A stretch of 64,000 bases of DNA from RBC074 sp964470555 (GTDB lineage: Bacteria; Acidobacteriota; Blastocatellia; RBC074): assembly GCA_964470555.1 (NCBI GenBank), contig CAYYDG010000032.1, positions 1 through 64,000 of the forward strand, written 5' to 3'. Of the stretch, positions 63,828 to 64,000 are shown one piece after another; positions within the stretch are counted from its first letter, which is position 1; every line of letters begins with the position of its first letter. The notes under the pieces are model-generated. The model did not search any database. It was not told where the DNA came from and was given only the letters and a program-made list of their open reading frames with translations. Position numbers and translations under genes: made by a program.

Positions 63828-64000
63828 TCAGTTTTCAGCCGCTGTCAATTCATCTATCTCTTTGACGAAATCCGTGACCGTCATGATCTTGAGCATCGGG
63901 TAACGGCTGCGAAAGACCGCCGAAGCAGACAAAGACGGATTGACCAGATCGAGCAAGTCTTTATCACGGCTGACCAGGTAGCGGGCGTTGGCAACGAGCG
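63828..64000 (-). CDS. PIN-domain protein, C-terminal part (gene runs off the window)
   Basis: 57 codons before the stop at 63828-63830 are visible. They encode ARYLVSRDKDLLDLV with the acidic residues of a PIN-domain active site and end in TDFVKEIDELTAAEN. This is the C terminus of the putative toxin of a type II toxin-antitoxin pair. It lies 26 bases upstream of the ATPase fragment on the same strand. Confidence 0.7.
   Translation of the reverse strand, partial: LVANARYLVSRDKDLLDLVNPSLSASAVFRSRYPMLKIMTVTDFVKEIDELTAAEN

Overview
The window looks like the chromosome of a Gram-negative, moderately GC-rich soil or sediment bacterium. I infer Acidobacteriota, most likely a Blastocatellia relative. 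The signs are a TPR/FG-GAP/UnbV exported protein, a PA14-repeat protein, an AsnC-asnB pair, RodZ, a complete str-S10-spc-alpha ribosomal supercluster, and spacers full of degenerate heptamer repeats and GGCGG palindromes. No rRNA, tRNA or CRISPR array was recognised.

Positions 1-3.4k hold an intracellular-looking subtilisin (S8) gene flanked by two mutually homologous unknown genes. This is the least explained module of the window. Positions 3.5-18.5k hold guaB, a RodZ-like gene, a YyaL-type thioredoxin protein, a HAD phosphatase whose 5' end is duplicated, a YkgJ cysteine-cluster protein, an exported M20 peptidase, a five-PA14 protein, a TPR/UnbV giant, and a two-gene operon with a candidate caspase/gingipain-like Cys-His protein.

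Positions 18.6-24.9k hold lepB, a small membrane gene, a PARIS-like pair (AAA ATPase plus DUF4435 Toprim-like protein), asnB with an AsnC/Lrp regulator, and a UPF0175-DUF3368 toxin-antitoxin pair whose toxin carries one in-frame stop. Positions 24.9-29.7k hold an exported copper amine oxidase, a polyprenol-type glycosyltransferase and two methyltransferases, one interrupted in frame by a palindromic repeat.

Positions 29.8-53.7k, all on the minus strand, hold rpsL-rpsG-fusA-tuf-S10-spc-alpha genes, ending rpoA-rplQ and followed by accB-accC. A consensus-like promoter and a 5'-terminal stem-loop lie about 400 nt before rpsL. The stretch from 53.7 to 54.3k holds the scars of an RHS-type gene and possibly a transposase.

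Positions 54.4-60.5k hold yebC, a RecU-type resolvase, a secreted protein, an FHA-GAF-PP2C phosphatase with its STAS partner, an HNH endonuclease and a DedA protein. Positions 60.6-64k hold a STAND-like ATPase gene split in two by a compact type II restriction-modification cassette, and the end of a PIN-toxin gene.

Two features run through the window. Period-7 tandem repeats with a different unit at each site lie at gene ends and sometimes inside reading frames. Palindromic GGCGG-type repeats lie in spacers and once within a gene. Several defence or conflict modules are scattered through the accessory parts: the S8 module, the caspase-like pair, the PARIS-like pair, the restriction-modification cassette, and PIN toxins.
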